From assembly GCA_028274465.1 (NCBI GenBank), contig CM051457.1, forward strand, positions 28,369,313 through 28,433,312: DNA of 64,000 bases, written 5' to 3'. Below the pieces are notes generated by a model that worked only from the letters and a program-made list of their open reading frames with translations, was not told the origin of the DNA and did not search any database. Shown here piece after piece: positions 24,878-35,424 of the stretch. The position numbers and the translations under genes were made by a program. The stretch comes from Plantago ovata (lineage: Eukaryota; Streptophyta; Magnoliopsida; Lamiales; Plantaginaceae). Positions within the stretch are counted from its first letter, which is position 1; every line of letters starts with the position of its first letter.

Positions 24878-25818
24878 ATGAAACACAATACCAAAACAGT
24901 CCGTACCCATGAAGTTGCTACTCCGAAATCCAACAAGAAGACAGGTTTCAAAGCCTTTAACAACCTCTGCATCGAAGTGCAAACGAAAATCATGTTCTTG
25001 GTTGCAATAAGTAGCGTTGAAAACTTCAAAAAATGTGCTGCAATTGTAAGTCAAAACACAAATATATAAACTGATTTTTCAACAATTTATTTCCCACATC
25101 CTAACGCTGGTCTTTTTTTCTAAAACAGGTCCAAAAGGTTTAGATTCATATCTGTTGAGCCCGGGTTTTACAGGAAGATCAATTTCACAGGGATCCCACG
25201 TAGCTTATACCAGTCTCCCACATCCTACGTGCAGGAATTTATCTGCGAGTGTCGTAATGCGGGAAATCCATAAGTTTTCTGGCGCTATTTGGTTGTAAGA
25301 ACCGCAGAAAAATTAGTCCACAAAAATTTTCTAATATTTTCTGAAATTTTCTATCACATTTGTTGGATATCTCACAATTTCTTCTTTCTTCTAAGGTTGA
25401 TATTTTCAGCCATGCAAAATTTGACGGTCTAGATAAATACACAAAAAAAATGACAGGCCACTTCGATTTCACATATGCAAACTGCATAACAAGATTACTT
25501 TCAAACAGTCAAGTCGAAAGAGAAAAAGGAAAACAAATGCTTTTCCAAATTCGAAAATCACAAAAAGGTCTGGAAATGCTGGAAGTTCGGCGACTTAACC
25601 TTTGTAAGCGAGTCCAAGCAATTGCACTTGGTTATTCGGTATTTACTATAGCAAAACACACTAAATTCTGTTCGCAACATTCAATACCACTATGGACAGA
25701 CCGGGACATTATAATCTGCAAGGAATGCATGGCCGACTTTAAGACATATGTGTACTACAACGGCAATTGCTTTAGTTTGGTTTTGAACACCGGGCCTAGC
25801 GATAACTACTATATTTGA
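24878..25818 (+). pseudogene. F-box-like gene fragment carried by the Helitron, broken
   Basis: The first segment (24878-25045) gives a basic N-terminus and an F-box-like stretch, LCIEVQTKIMFLVAISSVENF. It ends at a canonical donor (GTAAGT) and is followed after ~85 bp by an acceptor. The second segment continues with RFRFISVEPGFYRKINFTGI and an ECRNAGNP stretch, resembling plant F-box proteins of the At2g35280-like group. It then meets TAA at 25271-25273. A third segment in another frame (about 25360-25818) carries a C-terminus with spaced cysteines (HTKFCSQHSIPLWTD, ICKECMADF). The splice join is out of frame, there is an internal stop and a frame change, so no intact product is expected. 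Family assignment is moderate; being broken is directly visible. Confidence 0.6.
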
Positions 25819-26752
25819 ATGTCACATGCATAATTTTATCATCAATTAGGTTTATTTCTGCTTTTATTTGTCAATACATTGGTCTCTATTTTAGTTTGGT
25901 GGTCAGTATTTGTTATTTTCATTTTTTTTTAATTACAACATTTAGCTCTTCAAACAGAAATAATATGTACGTTTATTTAATCAAAAGGATTAGTTCTACG
26001 ACAAGACAACTGTTTATTCTACTACAAGACAATTGATTATTCTAACAAACACAGCAACATCAAATTAATGCGCACATACATATAATAAACATAAAACAAA
26101 AATTAGGATCGAAACTTTACAAAAAATTTAACCAGCAGCAATTAGGAATGAAACTTTTCAAAGATTAGGAACGAAATTCACAAACACAACAGCAATTAGG
26201 AATGAAACTTTACAAAAATTATACATTTATTAAATAGAAAATTAATTAGACATTTATTTAACCATTTTAATATACACCCAGTCTATAAAAGTGTTTTGCC
26301 CTATCTAAGTATAGTCATTACCAATTACGACATTCAGTTCTAATTGTTTACAAGGAATTCTCAACATACGAAACAACTTACAATAAAGATTATAGTCAAG
26401 GAATAGGGTTGACTAATTATTTATTTACATCCAACTTTCACCTAATTATGGTCAATAATTAATTTCTACCCCTAAATTTAGAAAAGTTTAAATATAAAAA
26501 TAAGAAGATTGTGAGAGTTGGTAATATTACATACGTCAAAATTCAGCTAAATATAGTAATCCACCAATTGTTATTAATACCGTTCACACTACAAAATCAA
26601 TCAATCAAAGCAATGGCCAGATTTACAATACACAAAATCTTATTAAATAATTTAACCTAAATAGATAATAATTAACAATAATTTCACATAAATCAGCAAG
26701 ACATTCCCACCTATAAATATGCAACACTAACTTCAATTCATATGCTATTTAG
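25819..26752 (+). other. AT-rich non-coding interior of the Helitron
   Basis: In an autonomous plant Helitron the Rep domain and N-terminal helitron-like region would lie here, upstream of the helicase. No such reading frame is visible in any frame. The segment ends at an acceptor-like TTTAG directly before the helicase exon, suggesting an internal deletion that ended in an intron. Confidence 0.5.
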
Positions 26753-28887
26753 GACGAGGACCTCAGGACTGTTGGTGGAATTGTGTATGATACATATTGT
26801 GATGCTTGCTATGCTCTTGGTCTTTTGGATGACGACAAAGAGTACATAGAAGGTATTGCAGATGCGGCTATTTGGGGGTCAGGCAAATATTTACGCCAAC
26901 TGTTCTGTATGCTTTTAATGTCGAACAATATGTCTAGACCACTGCATGTTTGGGAGAGTACATGGCATCATCTGGACGATGATGTTTTGCACACTTTTCG
27001 ACGCAACACTGGTAACCCAGGTGCGTTGTTTTATTTGATTAATCGAGTAGTATTATATTATGAATGCATGTTCTATTATTTTTTATTTCTGACTGAACTT
27101 TGTCGACAGACTTGGTTCTTACCGAGGAGGAGATAAAGAACTTCACCCTTCACGAGATAGAAGAAATGTTGAGGCGCAATGGATGCACTCTCTCTCAATA
27201 TGAGGGCATGAAGTTGCCGAAGAACATGGTCATTGAGAACGGGATGAACAACCTTATTGCTGAGGAGTTGGCATATGACGTGGACGAGATGCAAGCTGAA
27301 CACGACAGGCTATATCCTTCCCTTACTGATGAGCAGGAGAATGTCTACGAGACCATCATGGTTGCAATTGATTCGGGTAATGGTGGTGTTTTCTTCCTTT
27401 ATGGGTATGGCGGCACGGGGAAGACGTTTTTGTGGAGGACATTGTGTTCGGCTATTAGAGCCAGACGTCATATTGTGCTCCCCGTGGCTTCGAGTGGCAT
27501 TGCTTCTCTACTATTACCCAAGGGTCGCACGGCACATTCTAGATTTGGCATACCATTGCAGGTTGATGAGACTTCGGTATGCAGCAGGATCTCTCCAGGA
27601 AGTGACCTTGCAGTGTTATTGCTGAACACAAAGCTTATCATATGGGATGAGGCTCCGATGACCAATAGGTACTGCTTCGAGGCCCTTGATCGAAGTATTC
27701 GAGATGTTGTTAGGGGTCATAGTGGTTTCTCTCCTGACAAGCCTTTTGGTGGCTTAACTGTCATTTTCGGAGGAGACTTTAGGCAGATTCTACCGGTAGT
27801 GCCTAAGGGTAGCAGACAAGATATTGTCCACGTGTCTCTTTGTTCGAGTAAGAGAATATGGAGGTCATGCACCGTTTTAAAGCTCACGAAGAACATGCGG
27901 CTTCAGGTATGTACTCTTAATATTTTACAATGTAGTATGTGAGTCGTTCAAGTGTAATTACAACAATTATATTATGCCATTATTCTAACAAATCTACGTT
28001 GTTGTTTCTTTTTTTTTTTTTTTTTCGTGTAGTCGGGTGGATCTCCAGCTGAGGTTGAAGAAATTCGAGAGTTTGCTGATTGGTTGTTGAACGTTGGGGA
28101 CGGGAACGTCGATGGACCGAATGATGGTGAAGTTGATTTCAATCTCCCCAGTGATGTCCTTATCAGAAATGCACCCGATCCTATAGACACTATTGTGAAG
28201 GACACATATCCTTCCCTCTTGGACCATGTTGGTGATGGCGTCTATTTCCATGACAGGGCAATTCTTGCTCCTACTAACAATGCCGTTCAGGAGATAAATG
28301 ATTACGTGATGTCTCTGTTGCCGGGTGATGCGACAGAGTACCTGAGTTCGGATAGCATATGTCCTGATGAGGGTGACATTGTAAACAGAGAGGATGTTTA
28401 TTCGGTCGAGTTCCTCAATGCTATTAGGGCTTCTGGTCTTCCGAATCACTCTATCAGGCTTAAGGTTGGATGCCCTATTATGCTACTTAGGAACATTGAC
28501 CAGTCTGCTGAACTCTATAATGGCACGAGATTGATGGTTACCAAGATTTCTCCTCATGTTATAGAGGCCAGGATGATATCTGGGAAGAATGCTGGATTAA
28601 GGGTTTACATACCGCGCATGCTTCTTTCTCCCTCGGATGTAACTAAATTCCCTATAAGATTTCAGCGAAGACAGTTTCCTATTGCTATGAGCTACGCCAT
28701 GACGATCAGCAAGAGCCAGGGGCAATCATTGGCCAATGTTGGTCTCTACCTTCCTAAGCCGGTCTTCAACCACGGCCAGTTGTACGTAGCTTTCTCGAGG
28801 GTTACGAGCAAGAAGGGTCTAAGGGTGTTAGCCCTTGATGATGAAGGAAAACCCAGTGACATTACCACTAATGTTGTCTATAAGTAG
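26753..28887 (+). pseudogene. Helitron PIF1-like helicase, 5'-truncated RepHel
   Basis: Three exons join in frame: 26753-27020, 27110-27906 and 28033-28887, ending at a proper stop. The first begins DEDLRTVGGIVYDTYCDAC, the segment that follows the Rep domain in plant Helitron proteins. Next come the Walker A motif GYGGTGKTFLW, Walker B IIWDEAPM, the FGGDFRQILPVV motif, the IRLKVGCPIMLLRN region and the C-terminal SYAMTISKSQGQS and QLYVAFSRVTS motifs, all typical of PIF1/SF1B helicases. No stops interrupt ~640 residues, so the helicase part looks little decayed. There is no start codon context and no Rep domain upstream. A host PIF1 gene is unlikely given the Helitron ends and the exon 1 sequence. 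Confidence 0.85.
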
Positions 28888-29231
28888 GTTGTTTGCAATC
28901 TATGAGGTAAGTTATATATGGCTTGATGTGTTAACTTTTTCTATATCCTTTTGCTTATTGAAAAAAAATAATATATTTTTCCATGTACATTTCAATGGAA
29001 GTTTATTTAAGAGTTTACTTTTACTCGCAGGTTGTTCCTTGGTTGATGTGTCAGCATGCTATCTCCTCGCCCCCCTCCCCCCTCGATTACTATATGTCAC
29101 TTTATTTTCTCATGTAATAGCTTTGAGATTTATATATACTGAGGTCAAGTATACGTGTGGATTTTTTTTGTCACATTTTAATTTTTCCCTTCATTATTGG
29201 AAGTCGTGGCAACGCCACGGGTCAATACTAG

Positions 29232-30500
29232 TATGTATGTATGTTAATATTATAATAGTATACCAACTCAACACGACTTACAATATGGTTGAACCGGTAT
29301 GACCTCGACTCAAACTTTTTTTTTGTGGTGTCTTGTTTAACCTCCCAACTCAGACTTTTAAAACATAGCTTTTTCCACCACCTCGGCGATTTATTATTAC
29401 AACCACTCTACTATAGTTGCCGGTTTAGTTTTTTTCTTTTAATGAAAACCGCTTATACCATCCACATTCTTTAGTTCGTAAGTGCGGCTTGAATAAAGAA
29501 GCGCATTCATGTTTACACTTTTGTAGAAACTGGTTGACTGTGGGGATTAAGACAGGTGTCCCCTTTGATCGAACGGCTATTGAGCCTTGCAATCGATGGA
29601 ACAATTGCAGCTTGCTTTAAATAGTTTGTAAGCTCATTGGAGCGGGACATTCTGATTTCATTAGTTCTATCTTCCATTAACTTAGCAAATCGTGTAGTTT
29701 CCAGATCGTTCGTTACAATTCCATATAATTGTAAGCCATCTGAATTGAGCAATTACAATATTTATAGCTCGTTCTTCAGACAGTGCAATAAATAAAAATC
29801 ACACAACATGCACCGCAATAAGCTTCTATGACGAAAAACAATTTAATTAACTGACATGCAACTACATACAGAGCAACGCTTAATTAAGATCGCCATAGGG
29901 TGGATCAGTTTTTATTGCAACGCAGGTCTGCTTTTAGACAAAACAATTCTCATTGTAAATTTTTCTAACAGAAAAATTGTTTTAAGTTCACAAGTAATAC
30001 TGTGTATATATTTCAATGGGCCAAAGATTGTAGAACTGCAAATTAAATAAGTCTGCACAATAACAACAATGAAATATTGCATGCATGAAAAGAAAATTTG
30101 AATTATTAAGACAATTACAATGAAAACCTATAAAAATAAAAAAATAATAATAATAATACTCTGTTCTCTTTTTGTCCGAACAAAATTGGACAAAACTAAT
30201 TTGATTCGAACTAACTGAACTTGATAATTTTTTAAACGAAGATAAGAGAGTCTGATATGAAGTTGGAATAATAAAAATTTCTTTCCAACGTTGCCGCAAG
30301 GACATAATATACTAATCCATATGCTAATTGGTAATTAACCAGCAACCAGCTTGTTCGATCAGACTTCTTCAATGCCAAAATTATGGTGCATATATATATG
30401 CATGTTCTTCAACCGTAACGTACGTTGCAGTTTGCGACATTCTTCGTACTTCTAGTTCTTCCAGCTTCTTTTGATACGCGCCAATATTGTGAGTATGTGA
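29232..30500. other. Intergenic between Helitron and La-motif gene
   Basis: No supported gene. A minus-strand open frame at 29513-29752 (79 codons) starts with ATG but matches no family I know. An (AAT)n tract lies near 30145. Confidence 0.35.
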
Positions 30501-30956
30501 CTATGTTGATGGACGCCGGATAGGCCATTCTTGCCATCCAACTTTGCATCTGAATTTATTGTCCTTAACTTCGACCACATGCGAAAGCAGCAAGGAATCT
30601 CTTACTAGCTGAAGGTCACTGGTAAGCATCCTGACCCTGTTGAAATTCCCGACCAGCTCGACCGGAACCCATCCCTCATCATCCATCCTTTCACGCAAAT
30701 ACCTATCTCTCACTAAATTTGTCTTGCTGAAATAGTACTCGATCTGATTCCTTATCTGCCAAGATAAGTGAGGGGGAGGACGAACTTGACCAACGGTTAT
30801 CGGAGCCGGAGGTACTGGAAGAGGATAATAAGCTTGGGGATGATATTGACGATAAACGTAAGTTGGAGGGACCATATACGCAAACGGAGGAGGAGGAGGG
30901 GATTGAGATGAGGAGAGGGCAAGAGGAGGAATATTGGAACGGCTTTTGTTATTCAT
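30501..30956 (-). CDS. Small La-motif (LARP-like) RNA-binding protein
   Basis: Single exon, 151 residues. I start at the Met at 30956 instead of the longer frame opening at 31055, because a TATA-like CTATCTATATATACC (about 31011-31025) lies between the two. The N-terminus (1-60) is rich in Ser, Pro and Tyr. Residues ~62-147 form a La motif: HLSWQIRNQIEYYFSKTNL, then DEGWVPVELVGNFNRVRML and SHVVEVKDNKFRCKV. This winged-helix fold binds RNA 3' ends in La and La-related proteins. Plant LARP1-type proteins are usually 400 or more residues, with extra C-terminal regions, so this is a minimal La-motif protein. It lies divergent to the UDP-arabinopyranose mutase gene. Function is unknown; expression is not shown by sequence. 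Confidence 0.8.
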   Translation of the reverse strand: MNNKSRSNIPPLALSSSQSPPPPPFAYMVPPTYVYRQYHPQAYYPLPVPPAPITVGQVRPPPHLSWQIRNQIEYYFSKTNLVRDRYLRERMDDEGWVPVELVGNFNRVRMLTSDLQLVRDSLLLSHVVEVKDNKFRCKVGWQEWPIRRPST

Positions 30957-31785
30957 GGTTGGTTTAACGTCAATGAGAAAGATTAAGAATGATGAGAAAA
31001 TATCGGATATGATGGTATATATAGATAGTGAAAACATGTAGAGTCCTAAATCCAATTAGAATCCGAATTGAATACAGAGTATAGTTTAGATACTTTAAAC
31101 ACAAGTAGAAGTATTAGGTTGATTTTTTCTCGATACCTGATCCACTCTAATTAGAATAAGCCTCATTAAATTTATAATCACATTTTTAACCCCATAAAAT
31201 TGACTTTTTAGAGATTTAAGCCACTATAGTAAGTAGTTATGTTACGATTTTCAGGATGATGATGTGTTTGCTCTACCGTACATCAAGGAAGCCCAAGGCT
31301 TGTTTAACAATCCCAGACCGCCACTCAACAGGTCATTACAAAGTCAATTATGATGCAAAAGTGAGTTGAATTTTGCAAGGGTTCAACCACAGATGAGGTA
31401 AATTGCACTTTTGGTCTCTTATCTCTCGGTTCTCTGCGTTTTTGTCATGTACAGATAATATATGGTTCTCTAATTTTATACGTATGTGAATTAATGTGAA
31501 TTAAGTGTGGTGAACTAAGAAACGAACTGAAAGAGTACGATTTTTTGCGATTTGTAGCGAATTGTGTGGAATTAGGGAAAAATTCACTCTTAAAATGAAA
31601 TTCCCTTAATAACAAGAACCCTAACTCTAGCCCCCAAACACAATTCTCCTTCTTCCCTTAATAACCGCAGAGGACCGAGAGATTGGGAACCAAAACTGCA
31701 TATTTTCCAGCTCTGGTGTGGTGGCCATAAATAGTAGTGAAGAAATTATAATTAAAGACATCTATTTTTCAAACATATCAACTGT

Positions 31786-32142
31786 CCAGAGGTTGCAGAA
31801 GCTCATGATGCCCGATCTAGTATTCATTTGGCCTGAAATTTGAATTTTTCATGCGTGGATATAGAAGGTGATTGTTTGAATATTGTCAAACAACTTCAGG
31901 CTAATAATGCTTTACATGTATCTTTGAGTGGTAATATTGTCGAAAAAAATAAACAATTAACTTCCTCTTTTGATTCATTTTTCTTTTGTTTTGTTAGACG
32001 AAACTGTAGTAAAGTGGTTCATCTTTTATCCCAAAACGTATTTGAAGATAGTTTTGACTTTTCGACTCTATCTTTTGAGCCTCCAAATGTAACCATGTTT
32101 GATATTCACTCAAAGAAAAACGACAATGCTAAAACAGAATAG
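31786..32142 (+). pseudogene. RNase H-like (RVT_3 type) fragment
   Basis: Reading along the plus strand gives VDIEGDCLNIVKQL and, later, SSFDSFFFCFVRRNCSKVVHLL, the second half of a plant RVT_3 RNase H domain (D-x-x-N-V-V-x-x-L followed by F-x-FVRR-x-x-N-x-x-AH). A stop lies at about 31840 and no upstream domain or transposon ends were seen. It is a stranded retroelement or RNase H gene relic in the promoter region of the following gene. Confidence 0.5.
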
Positions 32143-32261
32143 TAGACGAATATTGGTGCCAAAATGAATATCCGAATGTATTGGGAGGTATTCCAAGAAA
32201 TTCTCACCCAACAACTTATTAAGAAAAAGATCTCAACCATACAAAACATAGCATCCTCTAC

Positions 32262-32343
32262 CATATTTAAACTTCCCCTCCTTCAAACACTAACAAACTA
32301 ACTGCTTTCTTTCTTCCTTAACATAATTTTTCCGATCACCACC
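32262..32343 (+). promoter_or_regulatory. TATA box and leader of the UDP-arabinopyranose mutase gene
   Basis: CCATATTTAAAC at about 32261-32272 is a TATA-like box ~75 bp before the ATG. The leader is CT- and A-rich, and the start codon context CACCATGTC is strong. Confidence 0.55.
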
Positions 32344-33709
32344 ATGTCTTCCACCGCACGATCGCCGCCGCTGAAGGATGAGCTCGACATTGTGATCCCC
32401 ACGATCCGCAACCTTGATTTCTTGGAGATGTGGAGGCCGTTCTTCGAGCCTTACCACTTGATCATAGTGCAAGATGGTGATCCGACCAAGACAATTAATG
32501 TGCCCGCTGGTTTCGACTATGAGCTCTACAACAGGAATGACATTAACAAGATTCTTGGCCCAAAAGCCTCGTGCATTTCATTCAAGGACTCTGCTTGTAG
32601 ATGCTTTGGATATATGGTGTCCAAGAAGAAGTACATTTTTACCATTGATGATGATTGCTTTGTAAGTCAATTGATCGAACAGAATTCGTAACTTGTTAGA
32701 TTATGCTCATATGGGTGTTGTAAGTGTATATGTGATCTAATTGTTGATAATGAAATAGGTTGCAAGTGACCCTTCTGGGAAACAAATTAATGCATTGGAA
32801 CAACACATCAAGAACCTACTTTGCCCATCGACCCCCTACTTCTTCAACACCTTGTACGAACCTTACCGCGAAGGGTCAGACTTTGTTCGTGGATACCCTT
32901 TCAGCATGCGAGAGGGCGTCTCCACAGCAGTGTCACATGGTCTCTGGTTGAACATACCTGATTACGACGCTCCAACACAACTTGTCAAGCCTCGTGAACG
33001 AAATAGAACGTAACAATTAATCACATTGCTCTTCCAGTTCAGTTTATTGTTTTTCTCTATAAGCATATGAAAATTCAAAGTTTACTTTGTATGTGTATAT
33101 GTTTAGGTATGTTGATGCAGTGATGACAATACCAAAAGGCACCCTCTTTCCAATGTGTGGCATGAACTTAGCTTTCGACCGTGATCTCATCGGTCCTGCC
33201 ATGTACTTTGGCCTAATGGGAGATGGTCAACCAATTGGGCGTTATGACGACATGTGGGCTGGCTGGTGTGTCAAGGTACACTACTCTCCAAACAATCTAA
33301 TTAGATGTCATATATATATACTAACAGTTTTAAGCACGGCACTACATCGTTACTCTAGAGGTAATATATAGTACATATTTAACACTCATCAATTCAGGTG
33401 ATATGTGACCATTTGGGATTGGGAGTGAAGACTGGATTGCCATACATATGGCACAGCAAGGCAAGCAACCCTTTTGTGAACCTTAGAAAAGAGTACAAAG
33501 GGATCTTTTGGCAAGAAGAGATTATCCCTTTCTTCCAGAATGCGACTCTTTCAAAGGACACGAAAACTGTCCAGGAGTGTTACATTGAACTATCCAAACA
33601 GGTTAGAGACAAGCTAGGACAAATTGACCCTTACTTTGTGAAGCTTGCCGATGCAATGGAGACGTGGATCCAAGCTTGGGATGAGCTCAACCCCAAGAAG
33701 GTTGCTTGA
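32344..33709 (+). CDS. RGP: UDP-arabinopyranose mutase / reversibly glycosylated polypeptide
   Basis: Four exons, 32344-32661, 32759-33009, 33107-33275 and 33398-33709, join to 349 residues (family ~350-365). The enzyme interconverts UDP-arabinopyranose and UDP-arabinofuranose, feeding arabinan and arabinoxylan synthesis, and sits in the cytosol and on the Golgi face. Seen: the GT75-type N-terminus [20 protein letters not shown], the acidic triad in FTIDDDCF (Asp102-104), the GYPFSMREG segment whose Arg157 corresponds to the self-glycosylated arginine, and the conserved [20 protein letters not shown] block. There are no stops and all splice sites are GT-AG. The sequence fits the active class; the inactive RGP4/5-type isoforms differ more. 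Its 3' end faces TRM1, with tRNA-Asp between. Confidence 0.95.
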
Positions 33710-34078
33710 ATGGTGGTTATGGCCTAAGACTTTCAGCTGAAGCTTTGCATGTTTCTTGATTTTATTGGACTATTAGTAGTATAGATATCGTATTGTTGTT
33801 ATACTATGTAGATTGCACACTACCATTTCATATTGGTAGAGTGTTTTAGAATAATTAATAAATGAGATATAACAGTTGTTGATTCAGGTTTGATGTAGGA
33901 AAAAAGTTCCTTCAATCTGTACATTTTTGAATTGTGAATAAAAATCAGATTATTAATAGTACATACTTATCTTCTATTTTTCCTTTGGTTTTGTACTGAA
34001 ATACGAAAATGTATATATTCAAACCCTTTTGGTTTAGTTTGTTTTGAAGAATAAAAAATAAAAAAAAATTCAAAACTT

Positions 34079-34150
34079 CGCCGTTGCCGGGGATCGAACC
34101 CGGGTCACCCGCGTGACAGGCGGGAATACTTACCACTATACTACAACGAC
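34079..34150 (-). tRNA. trnD-GUC: tRNA-Asp (anticodon GUC)
   Basis: On the minus strand a 72-nt cloverleaf: acceptor GTCGTTG/CAACGGC (with G-U pairs), A-box TAGTATAGTGG, anticodon loop CTGTCAC reading GUC, T arm CCCGGGTTCGATCCCCGG (B-box GGTTCGATCC), discriminator G. The encoded 3' end has no CCA. A T-run just downstream (within AAGTTTTGAATTTTTTTTT) serves as pol III terminator. It looks fully functional. Confidence 0.97.
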
Positions 34151-35424
34151 CTTGATGTTTAGCTATTCTTCGTGTGCAATTCTGTTTGTCTTGTGTTTCT
34201 CTCTATGTTCTCATTTTCCGTCCAACTTTTATTTTTATTACACTTTAGTACTACGAATACCACCACGTAAACACACAATCTAACACACTCCTTAAATACT
34301 CAAGGTATTCTTTGCTTTTTCTGTAATGAAAATTTGTCAGCCCTTAGACTTTGACTTTATCAAAGTATAAAAATTGTACAATTAAAATTTCATTTTTCAT
34401 ATCTATATCATCTAGTCTAGACAAAAACTCAGCACAAGTATTAGCAGTCCTCTCCTTATCCAAATCAATTTGGTCTCCCATTCCTTATGCAAGAAGCCCC
34501 CACACTGCTTAATGTCATAATGTCGACCAGAATGGATCTTCTCCTCGCTCTATTTCCCCAGCACCAATCTGTACAGAGAGAGTGAGTCAAGGTGTTGATT
34601 GAAACGCATGGAATAGTTATTTCCCAGTGATAAATACTCTTCCCCTTCTGTGGTTTTTGAACGAACAGAGTATTACATCAGATGTTGATGTTTTTATGGT
34701 TCGAATACCTTTTTGGATAAAAATTGTGCAGTTATGAATACAATGCTGCTTTAATACACTTGGTATTAGCAACACTTTTATCATGTAATTTATTTAGACT
34801 ACATACTTGTCACTTCACACATGTTACAACTTCACGGTTCAGGAACACCTGAAAGGTACCTTCTAAAAGAAGACGGCAAAAGAAAGTGGAGGACTTCTCC
34901 AAGAGGATCAAGAATCTTCTTCCAACAGAAATGTTTTTCACCTACCACGTCCATATTCAATGAAGAAAAAAGCAATGATGGTCTACATGCATGTTGTAAC
35001 TTGTAAGCTAGCTTCTGCTTATCAACTCCTGTGTACAGAATGCTTAAAATCCAAGAATTCATCCAAAAGAAATCTTATAACAACTACGTACACAGTAAAG
35101 TGACCTGTATTGCTTAATGTCAAACACTAAAAGAAATCTTTAACGTCAACACTTGAGCAAAATTTTGTCATAAATAAACAAGTACTACTTCAACTTTTCG
35201 TCTGTTTTCTAGTGTAATGAAACAGGAATGCTAAAGTCACTTGCATAATGAAACAAATAGAAACAAAATTGAACATTGCTTCTGTCAGACAAACGCCCAT
35301 TGCGTGAATTTTCTAACTGGACCATCATTCAATCAGAGATAATCCTCTCTGCAGATGAAGAAGAATAACTGATGGGTCAGATGGGTTCTCGCAAATTTGC
35401 ATCCGAAGAAGTCACACGTATTAA
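34151..35424. other. Intergenic, 3' flank of TRM1
   Basis: No gene recognised. Open frames at 34821-35062 on both strands have no domain features. The 3' UTR of TRM1 should lie at the right end of this stretch. Confidence 0.4.

Larger units (their letters stand above)
24123..29231 (+). mobile_element. Helitron, gene-carrying, Rep-less
   Basis: The left terminus TCTATATATATATTAAAAG begins with TC after an A. The right terminus carries a 6-bp hairpin (CGTGGC-aac-GCCACG, 29205-29219) followed nine bases later by CTAG (29228-29231) and a T. These are the defining ends of plant Helitrons, which insert between A and T without target duplication. The 5.1-kb element holds a broken F-box-like gene (24878-25818) and a helicase frame (26753-28887) in the same orientation. 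No Rep (HUH nuclease) domain was found, so the element should be non-autonomous. The right end is well supported; the left end rests on a short AT-rich motif. Confidence 0.85.

Noticed and set aside
24878..25818. F-box-like sequence as a functional host gene
   Set aside because: Out-of-frame splice join, internal TAA and frame change, and it lies within Helitron ends.
26753..28887. Helicase as a host PIF1 gene
   Set aside because: Upstream exon sequence is the Helitron post-Rep segment and Helitron termini bracket it.
29513..29752. 79-codon minus-strand ORF with ATG
   Set aside because: No recognisable family, no supporting gene structure; left unannotated as a gene.
34821..35062. Overlapping frames on both strands near the TRM1 3' flank
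   Set aside because: No domain on either strand and no splice-site support; likely 3' flank.
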